The notes: a model not told the origin generated them from the letters alone. A stretch of 64,000 nt of DNA from Pseudomonadales bacterium (GCA_024234395.1 JACKOH010000002.1:186001-250000), one strand, 5' to 3'. Positions 53,226 through 62,401 are shown, counted from the first letter of the stretch. Numbers and translations are program-made.

Positions 53226-54605
53226 ATGAAAATCTTTGATGAAATCGAATCGGAAGTACAGAGTTACGCACGCAGTTTCCCGCGCGTCTTCAACAAGGCG
53301 AAAGGGGAGTACCTGTACGACGAAGAGGGCAACCGGTACCTGGACTTTCTGGCCGGCGCAGGGACTTTGAATTATGGACACAATAATCCGTTGTTCAAGA
53401 AAAAGCTGCTGGACTACATCAATGAAGACGGCATTACCCACGGGCTGGATATGCATACGCGGGCGAAACGTGAATTTCTCGAGACCTTTGACCAAAAGAT
53501 TCTGCGGCCTCGCAACATGGACTATGTCATGCAGTTTACCGGTCCCACCGGGACCAACGCCGTGGAAGCGGCTCTAAAACTGGCACGTAATGTCACCGGC
53601 CGGGAAAACATTATTTCCTTCACCAACGGCTTTCATGGAGTGACACTTGGCGCTCTTGCCGCAACCGGCAATTCTCATCACCGTGGCGCCTCCGGCGTCT
53701 CACTCAATGGATGCAGCCGAATGCCCTACGACGGCTATCTTGGTGAAGGTGTCGATACTACTGCCTACCTGGACAAGGTACTGTCCGACTCAAGTAGCGG
53801 AATCGACCTGCCCGCGGCCGTTCTGGTGGAAACTGTACAGGGCGAAGGCGGCATTCAGGCCGCTTCATTCGAATGGTTGCGGAATCTGGAACGGATTTGC
53901 AGAAAACATGAAGTGCTGCTTATCGTCGACGATATCCAGGCCGGTTGTGGCCGCACCGGCACCTATTTCAGTTTTGAGAAGGCCGGCATCAAACCGGACA
54001 TGATAACCCTGTCCAAATCGCTGGGCGGTTACGGGCTGCCGTTTGCGGTTCTGCTCTTCAAACCAGGACTGGATCACTGGAAACCGGGTGAACACAACGG
54101 TACGTTCCGTGGCAACAACCTGGCTTTCGTCACCGCCAAAGCGGCCATCGACGAATTCTGGAACGACGACAGGTTTTCAACAGAAGTCGAACGCAAGGGC
54201 GAGATCATTTCGCACAAACTCGATGCCATCGTGCAGAAATACGGCGAGGGCAATTTCACCACCCGCGGCCGTGGCATGTTCCAGGGAATCAACTGCGTCA
54301 ACGGCGAACTGGCCGGTTCAATTACCCGCAAGGCGTTCAAACGTGGCCTGATCATAGAAACCAGCGGTGCCGACGACCATGTGGTCAAGATCCTTTGCCC
54401 GTTGACCATCAGCGAGGAAAGTCTCAGGGAGGGCTTGGACATCCTTGAGCAGGCCATCAGGGATACCTGCGCCGGGGAAGACACGATTCCGGAACCGGTA
54501 GACCACCTTGACTCCTGGAATATCCCTGGCCGACCGGATAACGCCAGGGATACCAGTGACCCTGCTACTTCCGAAGATGCTGGTGACGCCAGGAAAGTCG
54601 CCTGA
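53226..54605 (+). CDS. ectB: L-2,4-diaminobutyrate transaminase
   Basis: First dedicated step of ectoine synthesis: moves an amino group from glutamate to aspartate semialdehyde. A class III PLP aminotransferase starting MKIFDEIESEVQSYARSFPRVF, with FTGPTGTNAVEAALKLAR, LLIVDDIQAGCGRTGTYFSFE and the PLP-lysine in TLSKSLGGYGLP. The ATG follows AAGGAGAG. The length is 459, about 30 residues longer than most, because of a Pro/Asp-rich C-terminal tail. Confidence 0.97.
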   Translation: MKIFDEIESEVQSYARSFPRVFNKAKGEYLYDEEGNRYLDFLAGAGTLNYGHNNPLFKKKLLDYINEDGITHGLDMHTRAKREFLETFDQKILRPRNMDYVMQFTGPTGTNAVEAALKLARNVTGRENIISFTNGFHGVTLGALAATGNSHHRGASGVSLNGCSRMPYDGYLGEGVDTTAYLDKVLSDSSSGIDLPAAVLVETVQGEGGIQAASFEWLRNLERICRKHEVLLIVDDIQAGCGRTGTYFSFEKAGIKPDMITLSKSLGGYGLPFAVLLFKPGLDHWKPGEHNGTFRGNNLAFVTAKAAIDEFWNDDRFSTEVERKGEIISHKLDAIVQKYGEGNFTTRGRGMFQGINCVNGELAGSITRKAFKRGLIIETSGADDHVVKILCPLTISEESLREGLDILEQAIRDTCAGEDTIPEPVDHLDSWNIPGRPDNARDTSDPATSEDAGDARKVA

Positions 54606-54672
54606 TGCGGGATCACCAGCAGGACCCGTTTGAAACCAACCAGCTTTTGCTAATTCAGGAGAACAACCACGA

Positions 54673-55077
54673 ATGATTGTCAGACACCTGCAGGAGGCGG
54701 AGAAAACCGAGCGCCGGATCGTATCCCCCGACGGAAACTGGGAAAGCACCAGGCTGCTACTCAAGGATGACGGCATGGGATTCTCGTTCCACATTACCAC
54801 CATCTACGCCGGTGCCGATTTCCAGATGCATTATCAGAATCACCTGGAGTCGGTGTATTGCATCAGTGGCGAGGGCCAGGTTGAAACCCTGGAGGATGGC
54901 CGTGCTTATCCAATCAGGCCCGGCACCCTCTATAACCTCGACCGCCATGACAAACATGTTCTACGAGCTTTCAGTGAAATGAAACTGGCCTGCGTGTTCA
55001 ATCCACCACTGCACGGCAAGGAAGTTCACAACGCTGAAGGCGCCTATGAACTGGAAGCCGAAGCAGTCAGCGGCTAG
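54673..55077 (+). CDS. ectC: L-ectoine synthase
   Basis: Closes N-gamma-acetyl-diaminobutyrate to ectoine with loss of water. A cupin of 134 residues: MIVRHLQEAEKTERRIVSPDGNWESTRLLLKDDGMGFSFHITTIYAG, then YQNHLESVYCISGEGQVETLEDG and PGTLYNLDRHDKHVLRA. The metal ligands (Glu in HLESVYC, Tyr in LYNLD, His in DRHDKH) are in place. A good AGGAGA site precedes the ATG. Confidence 0.98.
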   Translation: MIVRHLQEAEKTERRIVSPDGNWESTRLLLKDDGMGFSFHITTIYAGADFQMHYQNHLESVYCISGEGQVETLEDGRAYPIRPGTLYNLDRHDKHVLRAFSEMKLACVFNPPLHGKEVHNAEGAYELEAEAVSG

Positions 55078-55095
55078 TACCCCAGGAAAATTTCT

Positions 55096-56103
55096 ATGCG
55101 CAACTCGGCCTTAAAACAGCCATCTCAGCGGGAGGATTTCTACCCTTCCCGGGGCACACTTTCCAGCCGCATGCTGGAGCGTGAGGTTCCGGTAGTCTAT
55201 CCGTCACCAGACCGCTGTCCCATCGACCGGGAACTGATCACTCATTACCGGGACAATGGATTTCTTGTCCTGGATAATGTTTTCAGTCTCGACGAAGTGA
55301 CCGCTTTCCAACAGGAGGTCGATCGACTCCGTTCCGATCCGCAAACCCGGGCATCAGGGGAAGTCATCCGCGAACCTGACAGCGGCGAAGTCCGCTCGGT
55401 TTTCAGGGTTCACCAGGTGAGCTCTGTCTTCCGGCGGCTGGCAACCGATCCGCGGCTTACGGATCTGGCCAGCTACCTTCTCGGCGATCAGATTTACGTG
55501 CACCAGTCCCGGGTTAATTACAAGCCGGGCTTCCGCGGCCGCGAGTTCTACTGGCATTCCGATTTTGAAACCTGGCACGTGGAAGATGGCATGCCGTCGA
55601 TGCGCGCCTTAAGCATGTCCATTACCCTGACCGGCAACTACGCAACCAACGGTCCGCTGCTGCTGATTCCCGGATCGCATCTCAGGTATGTAGTGTGTGA
55701 AGGGGAAACCCCGGCCGAACACTTCCGAAATTCCCTGCGTAAACAGGAATACGGAATACCTGATGACAACAGTGTGCGCCAGCTTGCCAGGGACAACGGT
55801 ATCGTCGCTGCCACCGGTACACCGGGCAGCGTTATTGTATTCGACTGCAACCTCATGCACGGCTCGGGCAGCAACATCACGCCCTATGCGCGTTCCAATG
55901 TGTTCTTCGTCTACAACGCCCTGAGCAATCGGGTGGGTAATCCCTATTGCGACCGGCCACCGCGACCGGAATACCTCTGCAGCCGCGAAACGATCACCCC
56001 GCTGGCGCAGGCAAAGGAAGCGGAGCAGCCTGAAACCAGGGGGTCCGCAGCCAATACCACCCGGCTTGTCACGAACAGCCAGGCAGAAGCCGACGATGAA
56101 TAA
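55096..56103 (+). CDS. ectD: Ectoine 5-hydroxylase
   Basis: An Fe(II)/2-oxoglutarate dioxygenase that converts ectoine to 5-hydroxyectoine. The EctD signature FYWHSDFETWHVEDGMPSMRALSMSITLT carries the first His and Asp iron ligands; the last His is in CNLMHGSGSN. PLLLIPGSHLRYVVC and the oxoglutarate-binding Arg in ITPYARSNVFFVYNA are present. Length is 335, with about 30 extra residues at the C-terminus. The last 8 bp overlap the start of the zinc-finger gene, indicating coupled translation. Confidence 0.97.
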   Translation: MRNSALKQPSQREDFYPSRGTLSSRMLEREVPVVYPSPDRCPIDRELITHYRDNGFLVLDNVFSLDEVTAFQQEVDRLRSDPQTRASGEVIREPDSGEVRSVFRVHQVSSVFRRLATDPRLTDLASYLLGDQIYVHQSRVNYKPGFRGREFYWHSDFETWHVEDGMPSMRALSMSITLTGNYATNGPLLLIPGSHLRYVVCEGETPAEHFRNSLRKQEYGIPDDNSVRQLARDNGIVAATGTPGSVIVFDCNLMHGSGSNITPYARSNVFFVYNALSNRVGNPYCDRPPRPEYLCSRETITPLAQAKEAEQPETRGSAANTTRLVTNSQAEADDE

Positions 56104-56422
56104 TAGTGAATCAAGGGCCCTGAAAAAGCAGATCGGCGAGCGTATTGAAACCCTGGAACGACTGCTTATCGGCGACCAGGAAGGCGGGGGCGACGACCGT
56201 CAGCCCGATGACGAATCGGCCCGTATGGACCTGACTATCAGCTCAGCAGTGAATTCCAGAATCACCCTTGCGGAAAAGCAGGAATTGACCAGGCTGAAAG
56301 CAAATCTGCTGTGGCTGGACAGCGATGATGCCGGTTTCTGCGAAACCTGTGGCCGCGAAATCCCCTACCCGCGCCTGCAGGCGGTTCCGGTAACCCGGCT
56401 GTGTATCGATTGCGCCCAGTAG
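56096..56422 (+). CDS. DksA/TraR-family zinc-finger protein within the ectoine operon
   Basis: A 108-residue protein starting MNNSESRALKKQIGERIETLERLL. Residues 1-75 are mostly helical and highly charged. The C-terminus is a four-cysteine zinc finger GFCETCGREIPYPRLQAVPVTRLCIDC, the DksA/TraR hallmark. It begins inside the ectD stop and ends 26-38 bp before the aspartokinase gene, so it is an integral member of the operon. Family members such as DksA enter the RNA polymerase secondary channel; whether this one does is unknown, and the DxxDxA tip of classical DksA is not seen as such. A role in osmotic control of transcription is inference. Confidence 0.87.
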   Translation: MNNSESRALKKQIGERIETLERLLIGDQEGGGDDRQPDDESARMDLTISSAVNSRITLAEKQELTRLKANLLWLDSDDAGFCETCGREIPYPRLQAVPVTRLCIDCAQ

Positions 56423-56459
56423 TATCACCAAGGAACTGAGAGAGATTGTGAGAGCAACA

Positions 56460-57920
56460 ATGACTACCCATAGCGTGGAAAAGATCGGCGGTACGTCCAT
56501 GAGTGACTATGCCGCAGTACGAGACAACATCATCATGAACCCGGTTCGCGACGACACGGTTTATCAGCGGATCTTTGTGGTTTCCGCTTACGGTGGCGTG
56601 ACCAATGACCTGCTAGAACACAAGAAGTCAGGCAAGCCCGGCATATTCAGCCTGTTTGCCAGCGGTGAAAAAGACGATGGCTGGCAGGAAGCACTGAACA
56701 AGCTGAGAAGCCGGTTGCACGACATCAATGCCGGATTATTCGAAGGTGCCCTGCTTCTCAACCAGGCCAATGCCTTTATCGATGAAAGGCTGCAGGCTGC
56801 CGAGGAATGCCTGCTGGATCTGCAACGTCTGTGCCGACACGGACACTTCTCACTCGAGCAGCATCTGAACAGCGTGCGGGAAATGCTTTCCAGCATCGGT
56901 GAAGTCCATAGTGCCTGGAATACGGCGCAACTGTTGCGAAAGGATGGCATCAACGCCATTTTTGTCGATCTCAGCGGCTGGAAGTCTGGCCAGAACATGA
57001 ATCTGGACCAGCGTATCGAAGCAGCCTTCCGGGACATTGATCTGTCCAGCCAAATGCCGATTGTCACCGGCTATGCACAGACTGACGCCGGGCTGATGGC
57101 TACTTTCAATCGCGGTTACAGCGAAATGACTTTCAGCCGCATCGCCGTGGTTACCGGCGCGGCCGAAGCCGTCATTCACAAGGAATTTCATCTCAGCAGT
57201 GCCGACCCCCGACTGGTGGGTGCCGAAAACGCGGTACCTATCGGCCGCACCAACTACGATGTCGCCGATCAACTGGCCAATCTCGGGATGGAGGCCATCC
57301 ATCCGAAAGCGGCCAAGGGCCTGCGGGAAAGCGACATTCCGCTGCGCGTCAAAAACACTTTCGAGCCTGATCATGCCGGCACCACCCTGACCGCCGATTA
57401 TGTCAGCAGCACACCGCGGGTTGAAATTATTGCCGGATGTACCGGCATCTATGCGCTGGAGCTGTTCGACCAGAACATGGTGGGACAGATCGATCAGTAT
57501 GACCGGGAGGTACTGGCGGTGCTGCGTCGTTTCCGAGCCCAGATTATTTCCAAAGACATCAATGCCAACACCATTACCCATTATCTGGCCGCCAACCTGA
57601 AAACCATGAAGCGCATCCGCAGAGTACTGGAACAGACCTATCCAGACGCGGAATTCAATCAGCGCAAGTCGGCCATTGTCTCGGCTATCGGCAGTGACAT
57701 GCAGGTCCCGGGCATCCTGGCAAAAGCCGTGTCAGCTCTGGCGGAACAGGATATCAACGTGCAGGCCATGCACCAGTCCATGCGCCAGGTGGACATGCAG
57801 TTTATCGTCGACGAGAGGGACTATGAGGCGGCTGTGAAAAGCCTGCATCGGGGCCTGATTGAAATCCATGATCACGGCACCGCCATCTGCGCGGCACAAC
57901 CGCTGGTCGTGGCAGTCTGA
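56460..57920 (+). CDS. ask: Ectoine-pathway aspartokinase Ask_Ect
   Basis: Phosphorylates aspartate to start supply of aspartate semialdehyde for EctB. The N-terminal lysine motif is VEKIGGTSMSDY; PIVTGYAQTDAGLMATFNRGYSEMTFSRIAVVTGA is the aspartate site. A C-terminal ACT region (SAIGSDMQVPGILAKAVSALAEQDINVQAMHQSMRQVDMQFIV) follows. This form, nested in ect operons, is regarded as less sensitive to feedback by lysine and threonine. ATG at 56460 fits the family start; a GTG at 56448 with a GAGAGA site is also possible. Confidence 0.95.
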   Translation: MTTHSVEKIGGTSMSDYAAVRDNIIMNPVRDDTVYQRIFVVSAYGGVTNDLLEHKKSGKPGIFSLFASGEKDDGWQEALNKLRSRLHDINAGLFEGALLLNQANAFIDERLQAAEECLLDLQRLCRHGHFSLEQHLNSVREMLSSIGEVHSAWNTAQLLRKDGINAIFVDLSGWKSGQNMNLDQRIEAAFRDIDLSSQMPIVTGYAQTDAGLMATFNRGYSEMTFSRIAVVTGAAEAVIHKEFHLSSADPRLVGAENAVPIGRTNYDVADQLANLGMEAIHPKAAKGLRESDIPLRVKNTFEPDHAGTTLTADYVSSTPRVEIIAGCTGIYALELFDQNMVGQIDQYDREVLAVLRRFRAQIISKDINANTITHYLAANLKTMKRIRRVLEQTYPDAEFNQRKSAIVSAIGSDMQVPGILAKAVSALAEQDINVQAMHQSMRQVDMQFIVDERDYEAAVKSLHRGLIEIHDHGTAICAAQPLVVAV

Positions 57921-57944
57921 CTTAAGTAGCAGGATCTTTCTGTC

Positions 57945-59393
57945 ATGTCTCTCACCATTATCGCCTTCATCGCCTGTCTGCTTGGCTTCACGCTGATCGG
58001 CCTGTCGTCAGTCAACCGGAGCCGGGGTACCCGACACGACTATTATCTGGCTGACAGCTCGGTAAAACCCTGGCTGGTGGGCCTGTCTGCCGTCGCCACC
58101 AACAACAGCGGTTACATGTTCATCGGTGTAATCGGCTATACCTACGCCACCGGGCTGGCAGCCATCTGGCTGATGTTCGGCTGGATACTGGGCGATTTTC
58201 TGTCCTCACTGTTCGTGCACCGGCGCCTGCGACTGGCCGCGACCGACACCGATGAAGTGAGTTATGCCGGCGTGCTGGCCAACTGGTATGGCGATCCCAA
58301 CCGGCAGCTGCAGCGGGTTATCGGACTGCTGTCGCTGTTGTTCCTGTTGACCTACGCAGGCGCCCAACTGGTGGCCGGCAGTAAGGCACTGCAGGTGCTG
58401 TTCGACTGGCCGGGCTGGGCGGGTGCCGTGATGGGAGCTGTCATGGTGATTCTGTATTGTTTCGCCGGCGGCATTCGTGCTTCGATCTGGACCGACGCAG
58501 CCCAGTCCATGGTGATGATTTCTGCCATGGCAATCCTGCTGACTGTGGCGGTAACGGCCCTTGGCGGTCTGGACGGAGCAGTCAATGAACTGCGCAGTGT
58601 GGAAGGTTTTCTCAACTGGTTCCCCGCTGACGACAGTCTGGTGATACCTGGCGCTATTGGTGGTTTACTGTTCGCAGCCGGCTGGATGTTCGCAGGCCTT
58701 TCCGTGATCGGTCAACCGCACATCATGGTGCGGTTCATGGCGCTGGAGGATGCCTCCGAGATGACCCGCGCCAGGCTCTGGTATTACCTGTGGTATCTGG
58801 TGTTTTATTGCCTGGCCACCGGCGTGGGACTCCTGTCCCGGGTTTATCTGGCCGACAGCGGTTCCTTCGACGCCGAGCTGGCATTGCCGATGATGGCCGT
58901 GGAACTGCTGCCACCGGTGCTGGTAGGCCTGGTACTGGCCGGGATTTTTGCCGCCACCATGTCGACCGCAGACTCGCTGATTCTCAGTTGTTCCGCTGCA
59001 ATCACCCACGACCTGCTGCCACACCGGATTGAGAAAACCCACCTGATCAAAGCGGCCACGGTGCTGATTACCGGTTGCGCACTGGGACTGGCACTGCTGA
59101 ACAATGACAGCGTGTTCAGCCTGGTAGTGCTGGCCTGGTCGGGACTGGCAAGCGCCTTCGCGCCACTGCTGCTGTCATTGTGCCTGGGTTGGAAACCGGG
59201 TCAGATGAAGAGCCTGATTGCCATTCTGTTCGGGCTGGCGGTAGCGCTGGGCTGGCGGTCACTCGGCCTGCAGGATGCAATCTATGAGGGTTTTCCCGGC
59301 ATTGTTTCCGGCTTCCTGCTGCTGGCGCTGTTTCATTTCACCGGTCGCGAACGCGCGCACCAGTCAAGGGGCCAGCCGGCGGCCAGTCCCTGA
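57945..59393 (+). CDS. Sodium:solute symporter (SSS family) in the ectoine operon
   Basis: A 482-residue integral membrane protein with about 13 hydrophobic segments. It shows SSS features: YYLADSSVKPWLVGLSAVATNNSGYMFIGVIGYTYATG near the N-terminus, FAGGIRASIWTDAAQSMVM, and the sodium-site helix GIFAATMSTADSLILSCSAAITHDLL. It is closest in general form to PutP/OpuE-type proline-osmolyte carriers. Because it lies 24 bp after the aspartokinase gene in the operon, uptake or recapture of ectoine is a reasonable guess, but substrate is not shown by sequence. Confidence 0.9.
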   Translation: MSLTIIAFIACLLGFTLIGLSSVNRSRGTRHDYYLADSSVKPWLVGLSAVATNNSGYMFIGVIGYTYATGLAAIWLMFGWILGDFLSSLFVHRRLRLAATDTDEVSYAGVLANWYGDPNRQLQRVIGLLSLLFLLTYAGAQLVAGSKALQVLFDWPGWAGAVMGAVMVILYCFAGGIRASIWTDAAQSMVMISAMAILLTVAVTALGGLDGAVNELRSVEGFLNWFPADDSLVIPGAIGGLLFAAGWMFAGLSVIGQPHIMVRFMALEDASEMTRARLWYYLWYLVFYCLATGVGLLSRVYLADSGSFDAELALPMMAVELLPPVLVGLVLAGIFAATMSTADSLILSCSAAITHDLLPHRIEKTHLIKAATVLITGCALGLALLNNDSVFSLVVLAWSGLASAFAPLLLSLCLGWKPGQMKSLIAILFGLAVALGWRSLGLQDAIYEGFPGIVSGFLLLALFHFTGRERAHQSRGQPAASP

Positions 59394-59455
59394 GCTCCGC
59401 GTCCGTCTCCGCAGCATGGCGGGTTGGCGACGTGCCGACACTCCCGTACTTCCTG

Positions 59456-59716
59456 CTACCCGGCCAGCAGCCAGTTATACAACGATGCCAGCAGCCAGCC
59501 GTAGAGTCCTGCTATGAATATCCACAGCAGGCCACCCGACAGAAAGCCGCCGAATCCCAGGTGCCAGCTCATGGCCGTGAAATCCGAATGCATCATGTAG
59601 CCGCCCATGTTCATGGACATTCCCGGCATTCCCGACACCAGTAGCGAAATAACCAGCCAGACGACGGCTACTGCCAGACCGGCTGCAAGACCAAATTTCA
59701 GCGCATCCAGTCTCAT
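59456..59716 (-). CDS. Small membrane protein, DUF5676 family
   Basis: An 86-residue protein with two hydrophobic spans (LAAGLAVAVVWLVISLLVSG; GGFLSGGLLWIFIAGLYGWLLASLYNWLL) joined by a Met/Gly-rich loop (MPGMSMNMGGYMMHSD). Methionine-rich loops suit Cu(I) contact. Proteins of this type often sit beside copper P-type ATPases, as here, 107 bp downstream of one. Function is not established. It is convergent with the symporter gene. Confidence 0.8.
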   Translation of the reverse strand: MRLDALKFGLAAGLAVAVVWLVISLLVSGMPGMSMNMGGYMMHSDFTAMSWHLGFGGFLSGGLLWIFIAGLYGWLLASLYNWLLAG

Positions 59717-59823
59717 GCTCTTACCTCCTTGAGTAAACCAGCGTGCAGAACGGCTCCGTCAGGGAGTCCGCGCCTTATTCGCTGGTAGTGGCACAGCCAG
59801 GTGACCCAAGGAACCTAAGTAAC

Positions 59824-62313
59824 CTAACTGTTTCGCAGCCGCAGGGCGTTGGTAACTACCGACACGGAACTCATGCTCATGGCCACCGCTGCAATCATCG
59901 GCGACAGCAGAATACCGAAAAACGGGAACAGCACACCGGCCGCAACCGGGACGCCGATACTGTTGTAAAGCAGTGCGAACAGCAGGTTCTGGCGCATATT
60001 GCTCACTGTCTGTTCGGAGATGATGCGAGCCTGGCTGATTCCCCGCAGATCCCCTTTGACCAGAGTCAGCTGAGCGCTGCTCATGGCCACGTCGGTACCG
60101 GTTCCCATGGCAATTCCAACATCGGCCCGGGCCAGGGCCGGAGCGTCGTTGATACCGTCGCCCGCCATGGCCACCCGGGCGCCCTGTTTCTGCAGGGACT
60201 CGACCAGACGCAGCTTGTCCTCGGGTGTCACTTCGCTGTGCACCTCGTCGATACCTAAATGCTCCGCGACTGCTCGTGCCGTCACTTCGCCATCGCCGGT
60301 TGCCATAACCAGTTTCAGGCCGCTTTCATGCAACGCCCTGATCGCGTCCCGGGTGCTCTCCTTGACTGGATCCGCCACCGCCAGCAGTCCGATCACCTGC
60401 CCCCCAGAAGCCAGCAACATCACACTGGCGCCACTTTCCCGCAGCGTCTCCGCAGGGCCGTGAGCTGCCGTCGTATCGACGCCCTGCTGCTGTATGAACG
60501 TGGTGTTGCCGAGGAGCAGCGCATTGGCACCGAGCCGGCCGGAGACACCGATGCCGGTGGAGGAATCGAAGTCTTCCACCGGTTGCAATTCGAGATTCTG
60601 TTCCCTCGCGGCAGCGACGATAGCTCTGGCCAATGGATGTTCACTGCCCTGATCAAGACTGGCTGCAAGTTGCAGGACTTCGGTTTCACTGACCCCGGCC
60701 AGGGCCTGAGCTTTCTGAAACACCGGCTTGCCTTCGGTCAGGGTTCCGGTCTTGTCGACCACCACGGTATCGATAGCGCGCATTGCTTCAATCGCCGCGG
60801 CGTCCCTGAACAGCACGCCCTGACCGGCCGCCTTGCCGGTAGCCACCATGATGGACATGGGGGTGGCCAGGCCCAGGGCACAGGGACAGGCGATAATCAG
60901 CACCGCCACCGCGTTGATGAGCCCATACACCCAGGCGGGTTGCGGACCCAGGAAACCCCAGGCGAAAAAAGTCACGACCGCAATACTGACCACGACCAGC
61001 ACAAAATAACCCGCCACCACGTCGGCGAGGCGTTGCATCGGTGCCCGCGAGCGTTGCGCCTGGGCTACCAGACTGACAATCTGGGCCAGGGTCGTTTCCG
61101 CCCCCACATGTTCGGAGCGGATGATCAGGCTGCCATTGGTATTGAGAGTCGCACCGATAACCTTGTCGCCCTTTCTCCGGGTCACCGGAATCGGCTCCCC
61201 GGTCAGCATGGATTCGTCCACCGAACTGCGCCCCTCCTCCACCACGCCGTCCACCGGAATCTTTTCTCCCGGTGTCACCCGCAGCAGATCGCCGACCACA
61301 ATGTCTTCGATGGCCACCTCCTCGTCACTGCCGTCGGCATTGACGCGCCGGGCAGTCCTGGGTGCCAGCTTGAGCAAAGCCCGGATCGCCTCCGATGTCT
61401 GGGCCCTGGCCCGCAGCTCCAGTAACTGGCCGAACAGGGTAAGCGAGATGATAACCGCCGAGGCTTCAAAATAGACGCTGACCCGCCCATCCATGACAAA
61501 CGATGCCGGAAAAACACCCGGCACCAGAGTCGCCACCAGACTGTAGAGATAGGCAAGAGAAGTTCCCAGGCCGATCAGGGTCCACATATTGGGACTGCGG
61601 TTGCGTACCGACTGGACGGCACGCACAAAGAACGGCTGGCCGGCCCACAGCACCACCGGAGAAGCCAGTGCCAGCTCGATCCAGTTCTGCCAGGCCAGTG
61701 GGACCCAACCTCTGCCATGCCCGAACATGGCCAGCACAAACACTGCCACCGAGAACGGCAGCGAAGCCCAGAAACGACGCCGGAAATCGATCAGCTCTGG
61801 ATTTTCCTCTTCATCGAGAGTCGGCGCTTCCGGTTCCAGGGCCATGCCGCACTTGGGACATGTGCCCGGACCCCGCTGCCGTACCTCGGGGTCCATCGGA
61901 CAGGTATACCAGGCATTTTCGTCCTGGGGTTCAGCTTCCCGCGGTGACAGATATTTTTCCGGATCGGCGGAAAATTTCTGCTGACAACCGCCGCAACAGA
62001 AATAGTAGTCCTGGCCCTGGTAAGAAGCCCGGTGACTCGATTCGCTGGTCACGGTCATACCGCAGACCGGGTCTTTCAGGGTATCCTGGGAATGCTGTGC
62101 GGCACCGGTTGAAAGATATTTTTCCGGATCGGCGGAAAATTTCTGCTGACAGCCGCCGCAACAGAAAAAGTAGTCATGACCCTGGTAAGAGGCCCGGTGA
62201 CTCGATTCACTGGTCACGGTCATACCGCAGACCGGGTCTTTCAAATCGTCATCAGCAGCACCACAGCAGTGATGGTCGCCGGACGTATGTGCTTCGTGAG
62301 AAGAAGAATCCAT
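59824..62313 (-). CDS. Copper-type P1B ATPase with two tandem YHS domains
   Basis: An inner-membrane metal exporter of about 829 residues. The N-terminus has a His/Cys-rich leader (HHCCGAADDD) and two nearly identical YHS domains (DPVCGMTVTSESSHRASYQG, each ending FSADPEKYLS), then a heavy-metal-binding motif CPMDPEVRQRGPGTCPKCGM; there is no HMA domain. The ATPase core has AVLIIACPCALGLATP (CPC, Cu(I) type), the phospho-Asp DKTGTLTEG, HP motif GSEHPLARAIV and hinge GDGINDAPALARADVGIAM. ATG at 62313 after AAAGGAG is preferred to 62355. A MerR-type promoter lies just upstream. Metal is inferred as Cu(I), possibly Ag(I). Confidence 0.92.
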   Translation of the reverse strand: MDSSSHEAHTSGDHHCCGAADDDLKDPVCGMTVTSESSHRASYQGHDYFFCCGGCQQKFSADPEKYLSTGAAQHSQDTLKDPVCGMTVTSESSHRASYQGQDYYFCCGGCQQKFSADPEKYLSPREAEPQDENAWYTCPMDPEVRQRGPGTCPKCGMALEPEAPTLDEEENPELIDFRRRFWASLPFSVAVFVLAMFGHGRGWVPLAWQNWIELALASPVVLWAGQPFFVRAVQSVRNRSPNMWTLIGLGTSLAYLYSLVATLVPGVFPASFVMDGRVSVYFEASAVIISLTLFGQLLELRARAQTSEAIRALLKLAPRTARRVNADGSDEEVAIEDIVVGDLLRVTPGEKIPVDGVVEEGRSSVDESMLTGEPIPVTRRKGDKVIGATLNTNGSLIIRSEHVGAETTLAQIVSLVAQAQRSRAPMQRLADVVAGYFVLVVVSIAVVTFFAWGFLGPQPAWVYGLINAVAVLIIACPCALGLATPMSIMVATGKAAGQGVLFRDAAAIEAMRAIDTVVVDKTGTLTEGKPVFQKAQALAGVSETEVLQLAASLDQGSEHPLARAIVAAAREQNLELQPVEDFDSSTGIGVSGRLGANALLLGNTTFIQQQGVDTTAAHGPAETLRESGASVMLLASGGQVIGLLAVADPVKESTRDAIRALHESGLKLVMATGDGEVTARAVAEHLGIDEVHSEVTPEDKLRLVESLQKQGARVAMAGDGINDAPALARADVGIAMGTGTDVAMSSAQLTLVKGDLRGISQARIISEQTVSNMRQNLLFALLYNSIGVPVAAGVLFPFFGILLSPMIAAVAMSMSSVSVVTNALRLRNS
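61950..62243. repeat. Direct duplication inside the P-type ATPase gene (YHS domains)
   Basis: Segments 61950-62078 and 62115-62243, each 129 bp, match at all but about six positions and are offset by 165 bp, exactly 55 codons. The high DNA identity indicates a recent in-frame duplication of one YHS domain plus linker. Confidence 0.92.
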
Positions 62314-62370
62314 GAGCAATGGCTCCTTTATTATTGCGGCAGACAGGCCTGCCAATTCGACCTGACTGAC

Positions 62371-62401
62371 AGCTTAAACCTTAACCGTACTCTAAGGTCA
62401 A
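62371..62401 (-). promoter_or_regulatory. MerR/CueR-type promoter of the copper ATPase
   Basis: On the minus strand a -35 TTGACC (62396-62401) and a -10-like TAAGCT (62371-62376) are separated by 19 bp. The spacer is filled by the dyad ACCTTA-N9-TAAGGT (62378-62398). Overlong spacers with such dyads are the hallmark of metal-responsive MerR activators (CueR, ZntR, CadR). It lies 58 bp before the ATPase start. No merR gene is in the window. Confidence 0.8.
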
